DNA from: RGIG4079 sp045637505
Lineage (GTDB): Bacteria; Bacteroidota; Bacteroidia; Bacteroidales; Muribaculaceae
Length of the DNA: 64,000 nucleotides
Assembly (NCBI GenBank): GCA_045637505.1
Contig: JAZTZO010000003.1
Span: forward strand, 14,924-78,923
Direction: 5' to 3'
The notes under the pieces were generated by a model that was given only the letters and a program-made list of their open reading frames with translations, did not search any database and had not been told where the DNA came from. Positions 16,412 through 25,677 of the stretch are shown here, piece after piece. The translations under genes were made by a program, and so were the position numbers. Position 1 is the stretch's first letter, and each line of letters starts with the position of its first letter.

Positions 16412-16951
16412 ATGAAACAAGTTGCATATAACGGGTTGAATTTTGTACCCTATATCGATAGAGAACAAATTGCATCGCGAGTGCAAGCAATGGCTCAAGA
16501 AATAATGAGAGATTGTGGCGACGCAAGGCCGTTGTTTATATGTGTACTTAATGGTGCATTTGCGTTTGCAAGTGACTTGTTCCGCGCCTTTGAAGCCGAT
16601 GCCGAAATCGCATTCGTTCGTTTGAAAAGCTATGACGGCACAAGTACCACTGGCACAGTAAAAGAAATTCATGGGTTGAACGAAGATATTGCCGGTCGCA
16701 CTGTGATTGTGGTTGAGGATATTGTTGACACTGGTTTCACTATGAAAAAATTGGTGGCCGACTTGGAGGCAAAAAATCCGGCACAGGTAAAAGTAGCGTC
16801 TTTATTGCATAAACCCGATTCACTTCAATGTGAAGTCAATGTCGATTATGTGGGATTCACAATCCCCTCAAAATTTATTATTGGCTATGGTCTTGACCTT
16901 GATGAGCAAGCTCGAAACCTCCCCGATATTTATGTTTTGAAAGAGGAATAG
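16412..16951 (+). CDS. hpt: Hypoxanthine phosphoribosyltransferase
   Basis: A 179-residue purine salvage enzyme converting hypoxanthine and guanine with PRPP to IMP and GMP. The PRPP loop is RTVIVVEDIVDTGFTM, the N-terminal flexible-loop region holds FVRLKSYDGTSTTG, and the C-terminal metal/purine site is VDYVGFTIPSKFIIGYGLD. A TTG codon directly precedes the ATG (16409-16411) and could be read as an alternative start, but the ATG at 16412 is the plausible one. adk follows after 72 bp, so the two nucleotide-metabolism genes may be cotranscribed. Confidence 0.93.
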   Translation: MKQVAYNGLNFVPYIDREQIASRVQAMAQEIMRDCGDARPLFICVLNGAFAFASDLFRAFEADAEIAFVRLKSYDGTSTTGTVKEIHGLNEDIAGRTVIVVEDIVDTGFTMKKLVADLEAKNPAQVKVASLLHKPDSLQCEVNVDYVGFTIPSKFIIGYGLDLDEQARNLPDIYVLKEE

Positions 16952-17023
16952 CGGCTGTGAAGAGTGGGTGATGAGATAATTAGTAAAATTTAGACACATA
17001 GTATAACATATTTTGAAAGAACA

Positions 17024-17605
17024 ATGGTTAATTTAGTAATTTTTGGAGCTCCAGGAAGTGGAAAAGGTACACAAAGTGAGCGACTTATTGAAGAATACGG
17101 ATTATACCACATCTCTACAGGGGAAGTGTTGCGTGACCATATTGCTCGTGGCACCGAATTGGGCATAATTGCCGATAGTTTTATTTCAAAGGGACATTTG
17201 ATTCCTGATGATTTGATGGTTTCGATTCTTGCCGATTTGCTCGACTCAAATCCCGAAACCAAGAAGGGTGTGATATTTGACGGTTTCCCTCGCACCATAA
17301 ACCAAGCCAAAGAATTGAAAAAAATGCTTGCTGCTCGCGATTCAAAAGTGCATGCAGTGGTTGGGCTTGAAGTAGAAGATGAAGAGTTGATTGATCGTCT
17401 CATTAAGCGTGGCAAAGATTCGGGCCGTGCCGATGACAACCTCGAAACAATCAAGCAACGCTTGAATGTATATCACTCACAAACATCTCCACTTCGCGAC
17501 TACTACATCGACGAAGACAAATACCTTTCAATCAAAGGTAGCGGTAGCGTAGATGAAATTTTCAACAACATTCGCCTCGCCGTAAACTACAAATTAGGCA
17601 AATAA
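17024..17605 (+). CDS. adk: Adenylate kinase
   Basis: A 193-residue kinase equilibrating ATP, ADP and AMP. The P-loop is GAPGSGKGTQ (residues 8-17); the AMP site includes STGEVLRDHIARGTELG and FDGFPRTINQAKEL. The LID segment is short (RGKDSGRADDN), so this is the short-type enzyme without a zinc-binding LID, as usual in Bacteroidota. A strong terminator follows 23 bp after the stop. Confidence 0.96.
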   Translation: MVNLVIFGAPGSGKGTQSERLIEEYGLYHISTGEVLRDHIARGTELGIIADSFISKGHLIPDDLMVSILADLLDSNPETKKGVIFDGFPRTINQAKELKKMLAARDSKVHAVVGLEVEDEELIDRLIKRGKDSGRADDNLETIKQRLNVYHSQTSPLRDYYIDEDKYLSIKGSGSVDEIFNNIRLAVNYKLGK

Positions 17606-17628
17606 TAAAACACAATTCAATATATTGT

Positions 17629-17665
17629 AAGCGCCGTGACAAGAGATTGTCACGGCGCTTTGTTA
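17629..17665 (+). terminator. Intrinsic terminator of adk
   Basis: AAGCGCCGTGAC (17629-17640) and GTCACGGCGCTT (17649-17660) form a perfect 12-bp stem with an 8-nt loop, followed by TGTTATTTG. Confidence 0.85.
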
Positions 17666-17719
17666 TTTGTCGGAGTTATTGATGCATAATTAAAAAAGTA
17701 GGAACACGGCACGCTGTAT

Positions 17720-17990
17720 CTAATTTTAAGAGACAAAAGCACATAAGAACAGGTTTCTTTTGTTGCACAATTTTACTGCGTCAGCCTATTTTGTTCTTAT
17801 GTTCTTGTGTCTTTATTTTTGACAAAAGCACATAAGTACAGATTTTTTCTTTTGTCTATATTGCCACGCGTTAGCTTTATGTTTTTCTGGCATTCTGTCC
17901 CAAAAAATTACCCATGCGTCAGCCATTTATGTTTCATTCTGGCATTCTGTCTAAAAAACAACCAAGAGTTAGCCTTTTACGCTCATCCTG
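17720..17990. repeat. Degenerate intergenic repeat array
   Basis: This 270-bp stretch shows two layers of repetition. GACAAAAGCACATAAG occurs at about 17732 and again at 17821, with an inverted relative (CTTATGTTCTTGTGTC) at about 17796-17812. Units marked by GCGTCAGCC or GCGTTAGC recur at 17778, 17868, 17916 and 17966, the last three about 50 bp apart and each preceded or followed by a variant of TTCTGGCATTCTGTC. It separates adk from the convergent M3 peptidase gene and does not appear to code. Confidence 0.7.
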
Positions 17991-17992
17991 TT

Positions 17993-18030
17993 AAAAAAAA
18001 ACAGCCACTGAGTGGGGACTCAATGGCTGT
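17993..18030 (-). terminator. Intrinsic terminator of the M3 peptidase operon
   Basis: Read on the minus strand, ACAGCCATTGAGT pairs with ACTCAGTGGCTGT (one mismatch) around a short C-rich loop and is followed by nine T residues (17992-18000). Confidence 0.85.
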
Positions 18031-18054
18031 TGCGTTATAGGGTGTTGAAATATC

Positions 18055-20175
18055 TTATTTCAAGAGGCCGCGGTTGCGGAGGAGTGCATCGGGGTTAGGC
18101 TCTTGACCACGGAACTTGACATAAAGTTTCATTGGGTCTTCGCTACCACCTGCTTCAAGAACATTGATGCGGAATGCATCGGCAGTTGCTTTGTCAAATA
18201 CACCTTTTTCTTTGAATAATTCAAAGCCATCGGCATCGAGCACTTCAGCCCAAAGGTAAGTGTAGTAACCAGCAGCATAACCGTCGCTACCGAAGATGTG
18301 TTTGAAGTAAGTACTGCGATAACGGAATTGTACTTCTTTAGGCATGTTGAGTTCTTTAACTACATTAGCTTCAAAAGCAGCTACATCAACATCTTTGTCA
18401 AAGTTAGCAGAGTTCCAGTAGAGGTCGAGAAGAGCAGCACCTGCAAGTTCGGTTGTAGCAAAACCTTGGTTGTGGGTTGATGCATCTTGAAGTTTCTTGA
18501 TGAGCTCGGCTGGCATCACTTCACCAGTTTTGTAGTGGAATGCATATGATTTGAGCAATTCGGGTTCGAGAGCCCAGTGTTCGTGGATTTGTGATGGAAG
18601 TTCTACGAAGTCGCGGTCAACATTAGTGCCAGCTTGTGAACGGTATTGAGCGCGAGTGAGCATGCCGTGAAGACCGTGACCAAATTCGTGGAATGTGGTT
18701 TCTACTTCGTCGAGAGTGAGAAGTGAAGGGGTGTCGGCAGTAGGTTTAGTGAAGTTACCTACATTATAGATGATTGGGCGAATTGATTTGCCGTTTTCAT
18801 CGATGTAAGAGCCTTTAAACTCGCTCATCCAAGCACCTTGGCGTTTTGATTCGCGTGGGAAGTAGTCGGTCATAAATACCGATACATGGTTGCCTGCAGT
18901 GTCGAGCACTTCATAAACTTTCACTTCGGGGTGATATTTAGGAGCGTTGGGGAGTTCACGGAATGTAACACCATAAAGACGCTCTGCCATAGTGAAGATA
19001 CCTTTCACTACATTGTCAACAGCAAAGTATTGACGCACTTCGTCTTCATCGAGAGCATATTTTCTTTGACGCACTTTTTCGGCATAATAGTAGTAGTCCC
19101 AAGGAGCGATTTCAAAATCAAAACCTTCTTCTTTTACTACATCTTGCATTTCGGCAACCTCTTCTTTAACTTTGTTGATAGCAGGTTCCCAAATCTTCAT
19201 CAAAAGGTCTTTGGCCGCTTGAGGAGTTTTAGCCATAACATTGTCGGTCATGTAAGCAGCAAAGTTGTCAAAGCCAAGGAGAGCAGCTTTTTTGGTGCGC
19301 GCTTGCATGATTTTGTTGATGATGGGTCGGTTGTCGTTTTCGCCTTCAGTAGCGAGGTTGATGTAACCTTCATACATTTTTTGACGCAATTCGCGGTTTT
19401 GAGCATATTGCAACAATGGCAAGCGTGAAGGAGCGTGGAGTGTGAACACCCATTTACCTTCTTTGCCGCGTTTTTTGGCTTCTTCGGCAGCAACAGCGAT
19501 GCTTGATGCAGGAAGACCACCAAGTTTGATAGAATCTTCAACTACGAGTTCAAATGCGTTGGTAGCATTGAGGAGGCGTTTGTTGAATTCGAGATAGAGG
19601 TTAGCAAGCTCGGCGTTGATTGCTTTGAGTTGTTCTTTCTTTTCAGCATCGAGAAGCGCACCATTGCGAGTGAATGATTTGTAGTTGTCTTCAATGAGGC
19701 GAAGTTGTGCAGTAGTGTATTGGTGGTTAGCACGATCGTCATAAACAGCTTTGATGCGTTCAAAGAGTTTGTCGTTCATCGAAATTTCATCACTGTGTTT
19801 AGTTAATAAAGGAGTGAACTCTTCATCAACTTTTTGCAATTCGGGTGATGACATTGACTCGGTAAACGCAAAGAATACATAAGCAACTTTGTTGATTGTT
19901 TGACCCGAGTTGTCGAGGGCAAGGATAGTGTTTTCAAAGGTTGGAGCTTCAGAGTTGTTGATGATAGCTTCAATCTCTTTGTTTTGTTCTTCAATTCCGG
20001 CTTTTAGTGCAGGAAGATAGTGTTCGTTTTTGATTGAATCAAATGGAGGAATCTCAAACTCGGTAGTGTATTCCTTCAAGAATGGATTGTCGCCTGTTTC
20101 TTGCATAGAGCACGACTGTGTTAATGCAGCTGTCATACATGCGCATGCTGCGAGGGTTAATAATTGTTTCTTCAT
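18055..20175 (-). CDS. dcp: M3 family oligopeptidase (Dcp-like), lipoprotein
   Basis: A zinc metallopeptidase of about 706 residues. The active-site motif HEFGHGLHGM has H496, E497 and H500, and the downstream third ligand region is FVELPSQIHEHW. The domain layout and length fit peptidyl-dipeptidase Dcp or oligopeptidase A. I placed the start at 20175 because MKKQLLTLAACACMT leads to a lipobox-like cysteine (LTQSC), so it is probably periplasmic. An upstream in-frame start would extend into the preceding gene. It ends an operon with two rhomboids and an EEP hydrolase. Choosing between Dcp and OpdA is not certain. Confidence 0.9.
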   Translation of the reverse strand: MKKQLLTLAACACMTAALTQSCSMQETGDNPFLKEYTTEFEIPPFDSIKNEHYLPALKAGIEEQNKEIEAIINNSEAPTFENTILALDNSGQTINKVAYVFFAFTESMSSPELQKVDEEFTPLLTKHSDEISMNDKLFERIKAVYDDRANHQYTTAQLRLIEDNYKSFTRNGALLDAEKKEQLKAINAELANLYLEFNKRLLNATNAFELVVEDSIKLGGLPASSIAVAAEEAKKRGKEGKWVFTLHAPSRLPLLQYAQNRELRQKMYEGYINLATEGENDNRPIINKIMQARTKKAALLGFDNFAAYMTDNVMAKTPQAAKDLLMKIWEPAINKVKEEVAEMQDVVKEEGFDFEIAPWDYYYYAEKVRQRKYALDEDEVRQYFAVDNVVKGIFTMAERLYGVTFRELPNAPKYHPEVKVYEVLDTAGNHVSVFMTDYFPRESKRQGAWMSEFKGSYIDENGKSIRPIIYNVGNFTKPTADTPSLLTLDEVETTFHEFGHGLHGMLTRAQYRSQAGTNVDRDFVELPSQIHEHWALEPELLKSYAFHYKTGEVMPAELIKKLQDASTHNQGFATTELAGAALLDLYWNSANFDKDVDVAAFEANVVKELNMPKEVQFRYRSTYFKHIFGSDGYAAGYYTYLWAEVLDADGFELFKEKGVFDKATADAFRINVLEAGGSEDPMKLYVKFRGQEPNPDALLRNRGLLK

Positions 20176-20213
20176 AATTAGTATATATTTAATTGATTTA
20201 TAATTGTCATAAA

Positions 20214-21317
20214 TTAGTCGTTGTCCCACTTAAATGTGGCAAATAGGGGATAGTGGTCGCTACTTTTAAGATCGCCGCGTTCAAAATAAGTTGCGTCGAA
20301 ATCGCCATCGTAGAGAATGTGGTCGATGCGAAATTTGAGGTTATTGCCATGATATGTAATCATAGGGCCAAAACCACATTGGGCATATACATCGTCAAAG
20401 TCGTCGGCAATGGTATTGATGGCAAAGCAGCCTGGCACATCGTTGAAGTCGCCACACACAATGATGTTCTCGCTGTCGAGTTCTTTGATATAATCTTTGA
20501 GCGCTAATGCTTGGCGTGAACGCAGTTTGGCTGCGTTTGCAACTTTAGATGCAATATTTTTCCACGATGAGAGTTTGCTGTTATTGTTTTCGGTAATTAA
20601 ATCGGTGAGAGCTTCGTTGTATTGCTCTTTGTCTTGTTTTGATAGGCGTATTGATCTCAAATGCACATCAATGATGTCGATAGTGCGCGTGGGCATCTCT
20701 ACCTCAAAGTGTGAGTAGTATCCTGCTGAAGAGATGAGCGTCACCGGAAATTTAGAAAAGATTGATTGTCCGTTATTGGCTCCTATGATGCGATAGGGGT
20801 ATTGCTCTTTTATTGCTTTGACTTGCTTGCGATATACATGCCAACGAGGAATGGGTGATAGGTATTCACACTCTTGAAGGCACACGATGTCGGCATCGGT
20901 TTTGGCTATATAGTTGAGCGTAGAATTAGACTCATCGTCGGGGTAGTTGTCATCAAATGCAATGAAATTATAAGCATTATAACTTAAGAGTGTAAACGAA
21001 TTGGGGGCATTGCGATTGCTATTTGATGTGATGTTTAATGGGCAGTAATTAAGAATAGGCCCGAGGCATATAACGAGAGTAGAAAGAGGAACGAGCGATT
21101 GCCATTTGTTTGCGATGAAACAAATGGGGAGCATAATCAAGGTAGCAATAACCCAATAGGGTAATGTCATGCACATGAGAGGGGCTAATGTCATCTTTCG
21201 TGGATCTATGTGTCCCGAGTATGCGGCAAAAATGGTCATCGCCCCAATGAAAAGTGCTATCATTAGGGTGAAAAAAGATGCTATTTTGCGCATTTTAGAT
21301 TTCTTAGTCGTTCTCAT
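20214..21317 (-). CDS. Endonuclease/exonuclease/phosphatase family membrane protein
   Basis: A 367-residue protein with two or three N-terminal membrane helices (residues 10-80), followed by an EEP catalytic domain facing the periplasm. Motifs: SYNAYNF near the domain start, DIVCLQECEYL, IIDVHLRS, CGDFNDVPG and SDHYPLFATF. This architecture is widespread in Bacteroidota; the catalytic residues look complete. The substrate is unknown (DNA, phosphoinositides or sphingolipids are all handled by the superfamily). It overlaps the rhomboid stop codon by 4 bp (ATGA). Confidence 0.88.
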   Translation of the reverse strand: MRTTKKSKMRKIASFFTLMIALFIGAMTIFAAYSGHIDPRKMTLAPLMCMTLPYWVIATLIMLPICFIANKWQSLVPLSTLVICLGPILNYCPLNITSNSNRNAPNSFTLLSYNAYNFIAFDDNYPDDESNSTLNYIAKTDADIVCLQECEYLSPIPRWHVYRKQVKAIKEQYPYRIIGANNGQSIFSKFPVTLISSAGYYSHFEVEMPTRTIDIIDVHLRSIRLSKQDKEQYNEALTDLITENNNSKLSSWKNIASKVANAAKLRSRQALALKDYIKELDSENIIVCGDFNDVPGCFAINTIADDFDDVYAQCGFGPMITYHGNNLKFRIDHILYDGDFDATYFERGDLKSSDHYPLFATFKWDND

Positions 21318-22258
21318 TTTATGCGTTTGCTTACATCAAATAATCGTTTCTTCTCTTCGGCCGATAGAGCAGTGTAGCCCGATTTTTTTATCTTGTCGAG
21401 AATCTTATCGAGTTCGGCTTGGTCTTCGGGGCTGGCTGATGCTTTGCCCGAGGGTGCTCCCTTTGAATCTTTTTGCGATTGCGAATTGCTGCTGTTGTTA
21501 TCCCATTTCTTGGCTTTGGGGCTTTTTGCTTTAGGCCGAGTGAATTTAAAATCTTTGATAGAGTAAAAAGCGTTGGCAATGCTATCGAGGAACTTGTTGA
21601 ATGGCCGTGTGATGTCGGTTCCTTTACGCATCATTATGCCATATAATGCACCTGCAAATGCACCTCCAAAGTGTGCCATGTGCCCACCAGAGTTCTCTCC
21701 CGATAGTCCGAGGAAGAAGATGGCAAGAGTGATGATTGCAATCCATTTTAATGAAATTTGCCCAATGAATAGTAGCCCTACTTTATAGTCGGGATTGAGG
21801 ATTGCTGTGGCTATAACTATTGCGATGGCCGATGCCGATGAGCCGATGAGCCAACCTGCGTGTCCCTCAAAAACTGGGAGTAGGTTATAGCCGGCCATAA
21901 ATGTCAATGCACCTAATATGCCACCATAGATGTATAGAGCAAGTAATTGTTTTTGTGAATTGAATTCGAGGAATAATTTCCCAAACCCATATAGCCATAG
22001 CATATTGAACAAAATATGAAGCACATCAAATTGGGCAAACATGTATGTTATAATCGACCATGGTTGTTGGATAAAATTGGAGATAGATGATGGGCACTCA
22101 ATCCATTTTATCCATTCGTTGGCGTTAATGTTTAGGAAAAATCCCACAACCGCCATTATGCGTAGCACTAAAAAGATAGCAATATTGATATATACTATCT
22201 TGAGCAACCATGAGGCCGTTTTCCAATGGAATGATATTTTATTAATAGTAGTTGTCAT
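21314..22258 (-). CDS. Rhomboid family protein with variant active-site motif
   Basis: A 314-residue membrane protein with six helices and a Pro/Lys/Ser-rich C-terminal tail (about residues 235-314). The catalytic histidine region is intact (HMAHFGGAFAG), but the serine motif reads IGSSASA where GASG is usual: the Ser is present while the following Gly is Ala. The helix 1 loop motif is also altered (WSIITYMFAQFDVLHILFNMLWLYGFG). It may still be proteolytic or may be a pseudoprotease. The coding region overlaps that of the second rhomboid by 17 bp and the next gene by 4 bp. Confidence 0.88.
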   Translation of the reverse strand: MTTTINKISFHWKTASWLLKIVYINIAIFLVLRIMAVVGFFLNINANEWIKWIECPSSISNFIQQPWSIITYMFAQFDVLHILFNMLWLYGFGKLFLEFNSQKQLLALYIYGGILGALTFMAGYNLLPVFEGHAGWLIGSSASAIAIVIATAILNPDYKVGLLFIGQISLKWIAIITLAIFFLGLSGENSGGHMAHFGGAFAGALYGIMMRKGTDITRPFNKFLDSIANAFYSIKDFKFTRPKAKSPKAKKWDNNSSNSQSQKDSKGAPSGKASASPEDQAELDKILDKIKKSGYTALSAEEKKRLFDVSKRIK

Positions 22259-22997
22259 TTTTGCGAATAGTTCCTGTCTTTTTCCAATAAAGAATCATTA
22301 AGAATCCAAATATCATACCACCAAGGTGGGCAAAGTGTGCGATGCCAGTATTAGCATGTCCCATGCCAAGCAATAACTCTATTGCGGCATATCCCACGAT
22401 TACCCATTTTGCTTTGATAGGATAGGGAATGAACATAATATACATTGGTTGATTGGGGAAGAACACCCCAAAAGCCAACAATATACCATATACGGCACCC
22501 GATGCCCCTACAGTGGGCATGTTGATTAATAGGTTGAGGCTGCCAGCCGTAGTGTCAATATAATTTTTCCCTTGGTTAAGAATGGAAGTTCCTTCGCTTA
22601 GTATATGTTGAAGATCAGCAGAACTTAACATCCTGGCTAAATGGTGGTATTCAATTGCGTTTACACCCATTTGAATCAATCCAGCACCTATACCGCATAT
22701 TAAATAGTAGGAGAGAAAGCGTTTCGAGCCCATTGTTTGTTCAATAGCGATGCCAAACATGAATAGTGCAAACATATTGAAAAATAGATGGGTGAAATCG
22801 GCGTGAACAAATTGGTATGTGATAAATTGCGAGGCAATGAAATTGTCAGAGAGGAAATAGTGTAACCCGCAATGACGATCCATCATCACACCTATCTCTT
22901 GGGGGAATAGAGCCATAGCTGCCCATATGATAATGTTCACAATGATAAGATTTTTTGTGACGGGGGGCATGTGGCTGATTATTGAGTTATTAAACAT
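22242..22997 (-). CDS. Rhomboid family intramembrane serine protease
   Basis: A 251-residue protease that cuts membrane proteins within the bilayer. The serine motif is GASGAVYG and the histidine motif is HFAHLGGMIFGF; the loop-1 sequence QFVHADFTHLFFNMFALFMFG matches the family WR-like region. A longer loop (residues about 120-165) lies between helices 3 and 4. It starts an operon of four genes with a second, more divergent rhomboid, an EEP hydrolase and the M3 peptidase. Two adjacent rhomboids followed by an EEP domain protein is, as I recall, a recurring Bacteroidota arrangement. Confidence 0.93.
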   Translation of the reverse strand: MFNNSIISHMPPVTKNLIIVNIIIWAAMALFPQEIGVMMDRHCGLHYFLSDNFIASQFITYQFVHADFTHLFFNMFALFMFGIAIEQTMGSKRFLSYYLICGIGAGLIQMGVNAIEYHHLARMLSSADLQHILSEGTSILNQGKNYIDTTAGSLNLLINMPTVGASGAVYGILLAFGVFFPNQPMYIMFIPYPIKAKWVIVGYAAIELLLGMGHANTGIAHFAHLGGMIFGFLMILYWKKTGTIRKNDNYY

Positions 22998-23120
22998 TAT
23001 TTTTTTTGTGAATTTGATTTTTAAATCGTTATAATCTCTACAAATTTAACGAAAAAAGTTGGTTTTTGTTGCAGAATAGGGCGAATGGAATAGTTATGTG
23101 TCTTTTTTTTGCATTTTTTT

Positions 23121-23150
23121 TTTGTTTTTCAGAATTTTACATTACTTTTG
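23121..23150 (+). promoter_or_regulatory. Promoter of the HU gene
   Basis: TTTG (23121-23124), an 18-bp spacer, then TACTTTTG (23143-23150); the spacer is one base shorter than usual. The leader is about 35 nt, AT-rich. Confidence 0.6.
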
Positions 23151-23191
23151 CAATAGATATACCATACAAATCTAATTAACAATAATTTATT

Positions 23192-23464
23192 ATGAACAAA
23201 ACAGAACTTATCAATGCTATTGCTGAAAAAGCAAACATTACTAAAGTAGATGCTAAAAACGCATTAGATGCTGCTATTGAAGCTATCGGTGGCGCTCTTG
23301 CTGCTAACGACAAAGTTGCACTTCTTGGTTTCGGTACTTTCTCAGTATCTGAAAAAGGTGCTCGCACTGGTATCAACCCACGCACAAAAGAAAAAATCGA
23401 AATTCCTGCTCGCAAAGCTGTGAAATTCAAAGCAGGTGCAGAACTTAACGCAAAAGTAAAATAA
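23192..23464 (+). CDS. hup: HU-family DNA-binding protein
   Basis: A 90-residue histone-like protein that bends DNA. It begins MNKTELINAIAEKANITKVDAKNAL and carries the DNA-binding arm FGTFSVSEKGARTGINPRTKEKIEIPARKAVKFKAG, with the conserved proline at the arm tip (INPRT). It matches the canonical length exactly. It stands alone between a promoter and a terminator and is unusually rich in preferred codons, as expected of a highly expressed gene. Confidence 0.95.
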   Translation: MNKTELINAIAEKANITKVDAKNALDAAIEAIGGALAANDKVALLGFGTFSVSEKGARTGINPRTKEKIEIPARKAVKFKAGAELNAKVK

Positions 23465-23495
23465 GATATTTCCTTCTTAATTACTTAAAAGAACA

Positions 23496-23530
23496 AGCGG
23501 TTGGCTACAAGGCTTTCCGCTTTTTTTATT
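23496..23530 (+). terminator. Intrinsic terminator of the HU gene
   Basis: AGCGG pairs with CCGCT across a loop containing a second GGC/GCC-like pairing, followed by TTTTTTTATT. Confidence 0.75.
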
Positions 23531-23659
23531 CTCATTGGCTATGTTAGATATATATGTGGATTATGCCACTTAATTGCCTTCGCGCTGTGGCTATTGCTAT
23601 TGCTCACAAATGTAACTATCTAATGTAATCGTCTTTTATGTATGGTAGGGCATGAAAAC

Positions 23660-23690
23660 GAAAAAGCCGGCAACACATGGTTGTCGGCTC
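23660..23690 (-). terminator. Intrinsic terminator of the rplM-tsf operon
   Basis: On the minus strand GCCGACAAC pairs with GTTGCCGGC (23666-23688) with one G-T mismatch, followed by TTTTTCG. Confidence 0.75.
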
Positions 23691-23720
23691 TTTCTATGTT
23701 GAGATGTTATGACTACGAGA

Positions 23721-24716
23721 TTAGTCTACGTTAAGATTAACGCGTTTGAAAGAAACAACGCTCAATTCAGCGTCAACTGCTTTCAATGATTCGCGTACAG
23801 TCTTTTTGTCTTCGCTTGTTACATCGTCTTGGTTCAATAAGCAAACTTCTTTCAAGAATTTGCCAAGGCGACCTTTAGCGATGTTTTGAATCATTGCTTC
23901 AGGAAGGTTAGCTGCTTTTTCAGCTGAAACGGTAGCGATGATTTCTTTAGCTTTAACAACGTCTTCTTCAGTAATCCAACCTTTAGCTTTGTTGCTTTCC
24001 ATGTGGTCTTCTGAGTCAACGTGAGCAGGGTTGATACCAGCTTTTTTCAATGCTGCGTCAACTGCTTTTTGTACTTGTTCAGCTTTAGTTTTTTCGATAG
24101 CTACAGCGATTTCTTTTTCTTTTACTTCTTCAGCAACATCGCATTCGTCAACAGCGATAGGATTCATCGCTGCAACTTGCATAGCTACATTTTTGTAAAC
24201 TTGCTCAGCGATGCCAGCTTTGTTGAAAGCAACGAGAGTAGCAAGTTTGTTGCCGAAGTGGTTGTAAGCAACTGTTGCAGGAGCTTCTACATATTCAAAT
24301 GCACCAAGTTCCATTTTTTCGCCAGTCTTACCTGATTCATCAACGATGAGGTCAGCGATTTTTTGACCGTTGATTTCGAGAGCTTTAACTTCATCAAGGC
24401 TTTTAGCTTTAGCTTCAACAGCCGCAGCAAGGATTGATTTAGTGAGGCTAACGAAACCTGCGTTTTTAGCAACGAAGTCAGTTTCGCAATTAAGAGCAAC
24501 AACTGCAGCATATTCGCCAGTAGATTGACCAAGAACGCAACCTTCAGCTGCATTGCGGTCTTCACGTTTAGCGGCAACAGCTTGACCTTTTTTGCGGAGG
24601 ATTTCAATAGCTTTGTCCATGTCGTTTTCGGCTTCGGTCAAAGCTTTTTTGCAATCCATCATACCAGCACCTGTCATTTGACGAAGTTTGCTGATTTCTG
24701 CCATTGTAACTGCCAT
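23721..24716 (-). CDS. tsf: Translation elongation factor Ts
   Basis: A 331-residue nucleotide-exchange factor for EF-Tu. The N-terminus holds the UBA-like region and the signature LRQMTGAGMMDCKKAL; the core has the conserved CETDFVAKN; the C-terminal half repeats the dimerisation subdomain. It is longer than the E. coli protein (about 283) because of a C-terminal insert, as in other Bacteroidales. It is the last gene of a ribosomal operon, 39 bp after rpsB. Confidence 0.96.
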   Translation of the reverse strand: MAVTMAEISKLRQMTGAGMMDCKKALTEAENDMDKAIEILRKKGQAVAAKREDRNAAEGCVLGQSTGEYAAVVALNCETDFVAKNAGFVSLTKSILAAAVEAKAKSLDEVKALEINGQKIADLIVDESGKTGEKMELGAFEYVEAPATVAYNHFGNKLATLVAFNKAGIAEQVYKNVAMQVAAMNPIAVDECDVAEEVKEKEIAVAIEKTKAEQVQKAVDAALKKAGINPAHVDSEDHMESNKAKGWITEEDVVKAKEIIATVSAEKAANLPEAMIQNIAKGRLGKFLKEVCLLNQDDVTSEDKKTVRESLKAVDAELSVVSFKRVNLNVD

Positions 24717-24755
24717 ATCTGTGATAGTTTTAATGTCGATTAATAAATGTTTTAA

Positions 24756-25553
24756 TTAAGCTTCTTCAGTTGTTTCTTCAGTAGCTTTATTGATGCGACG
24801 GCGAGTAGTGCGTTTAGGAGCAGCAGCTTCACCTTCGCCAGCAGCTACAGTGTCAACTTTTTCAGCTTTGCGTTCTTCGATACCTTCTGCCATAGCTGAA
24901 CATACAGTGTCGAGGATGATTTCAATTGATTTAGAAGCATCATCGTTAGCAGGGATAACGAAATCAACGTTTGAAGGATCAGAGTTAGTATCTACCATAG
25001 CGAATACGGGGATACCAAGACGATTAGCTTCAGCAACAGCGATGTGTTCTTTCATTACGTCAACAACGAAAAGTGCTGATGGAAGACGGTTGAGGTCAGC
25101 GATTGAACCAAGAGTCTTTTCAAGTTTAGCACGTTGACGAGTTACTTGAAGTTTTTCGCGTTTTGAAAGGTTGTCGAAAGTGCCATCTTTAATCATTTTG
25201 TCGATTGATGTCATTTTCTTAACAGCCTTGCGGATAGTAGTAAAGTTGGTAAGCATACCGCCTGGCCAACGTTCGATAACGTAAGGCATGCCAACTGAGT
25301 TTGCTTTGTCGGCAATAACTTGTTTAGCTTGCTTTTTAGTAGCAACGAAAAGCACTTTTTTGCCTGATTTAGCTATGCTCTTAAGAGCTGCAGCAGCTTC
25401 TTCAACTTTAGCTACAGTCTTGTAGAGGTCGATAATGTGGATACCATTGCGCTCCATGAAGATGTAAGGAGCCATAGCAGGATTCCATTTTCTTTTAAGG
25501 TGACCGAAATGGCAACCTGCTTCGAGAAGTTGTTCAAATGTAGGTGTTGACAT
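24756..25553 (-). CDS. rpsB: 30S ribosomal protein S2
   Basis: A 265-residue ribosomal protein. FEQLLEAGCHFGHLKRKWNPAMAPYIF and the family's RWPGGMLTNFTTIRKAVKKM are present, as is the ADLNRLPSALFVVD segment. The C-terminal extension is rich in Thr, Arg and Glu (TTRRRINKATEETTEE) and looks disordered. It lies in the operon 124 bp downstream of rpsI, a gap that contains a weak hairpin (about 25651-25672). Confidence 0.97.
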   Translation of the reverse strand: MSTPTFEQLLEAGCHFGHLKRKWNPAMAPYIFMERNGIHIIDLYKTVAKVEEAAAALKSIAKSGKKVLFVATKKQAKQVIADKANSVGMPYVIERWPGGMLTNFTTIRKAVKKMTSIDKMIKDGTFDNLSKREKLQVTRQRAKLEKTLGSIADLNRLPSALFVVDVMKEHIAVAEANRLGIPVFAMVDTNSDPSNVDFVIPANDDASKSIEIILDTVCSAMAEGIEERKAEKVDTVAAGEGEAAAPKRTTRRRINKATEETTEEA

Positions 25554-25677
25554 TTTTTTTAATAATGTTGTTTACGTTCTTAATAATTACAATCAGTGAG
25601 TAGGGAACGTGTCCATCTCAAAGATTTAGATACTAAACACTCTATAATATATTGGTGTGAATAACGCACCAAAAATA

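Noticed and set aside
17807..18040. 77-codon plus-strand open frame in the repeat array
   Set aside because: It is built from the degenerate repeats and runs across the terminator of the M3 peptidase gene.
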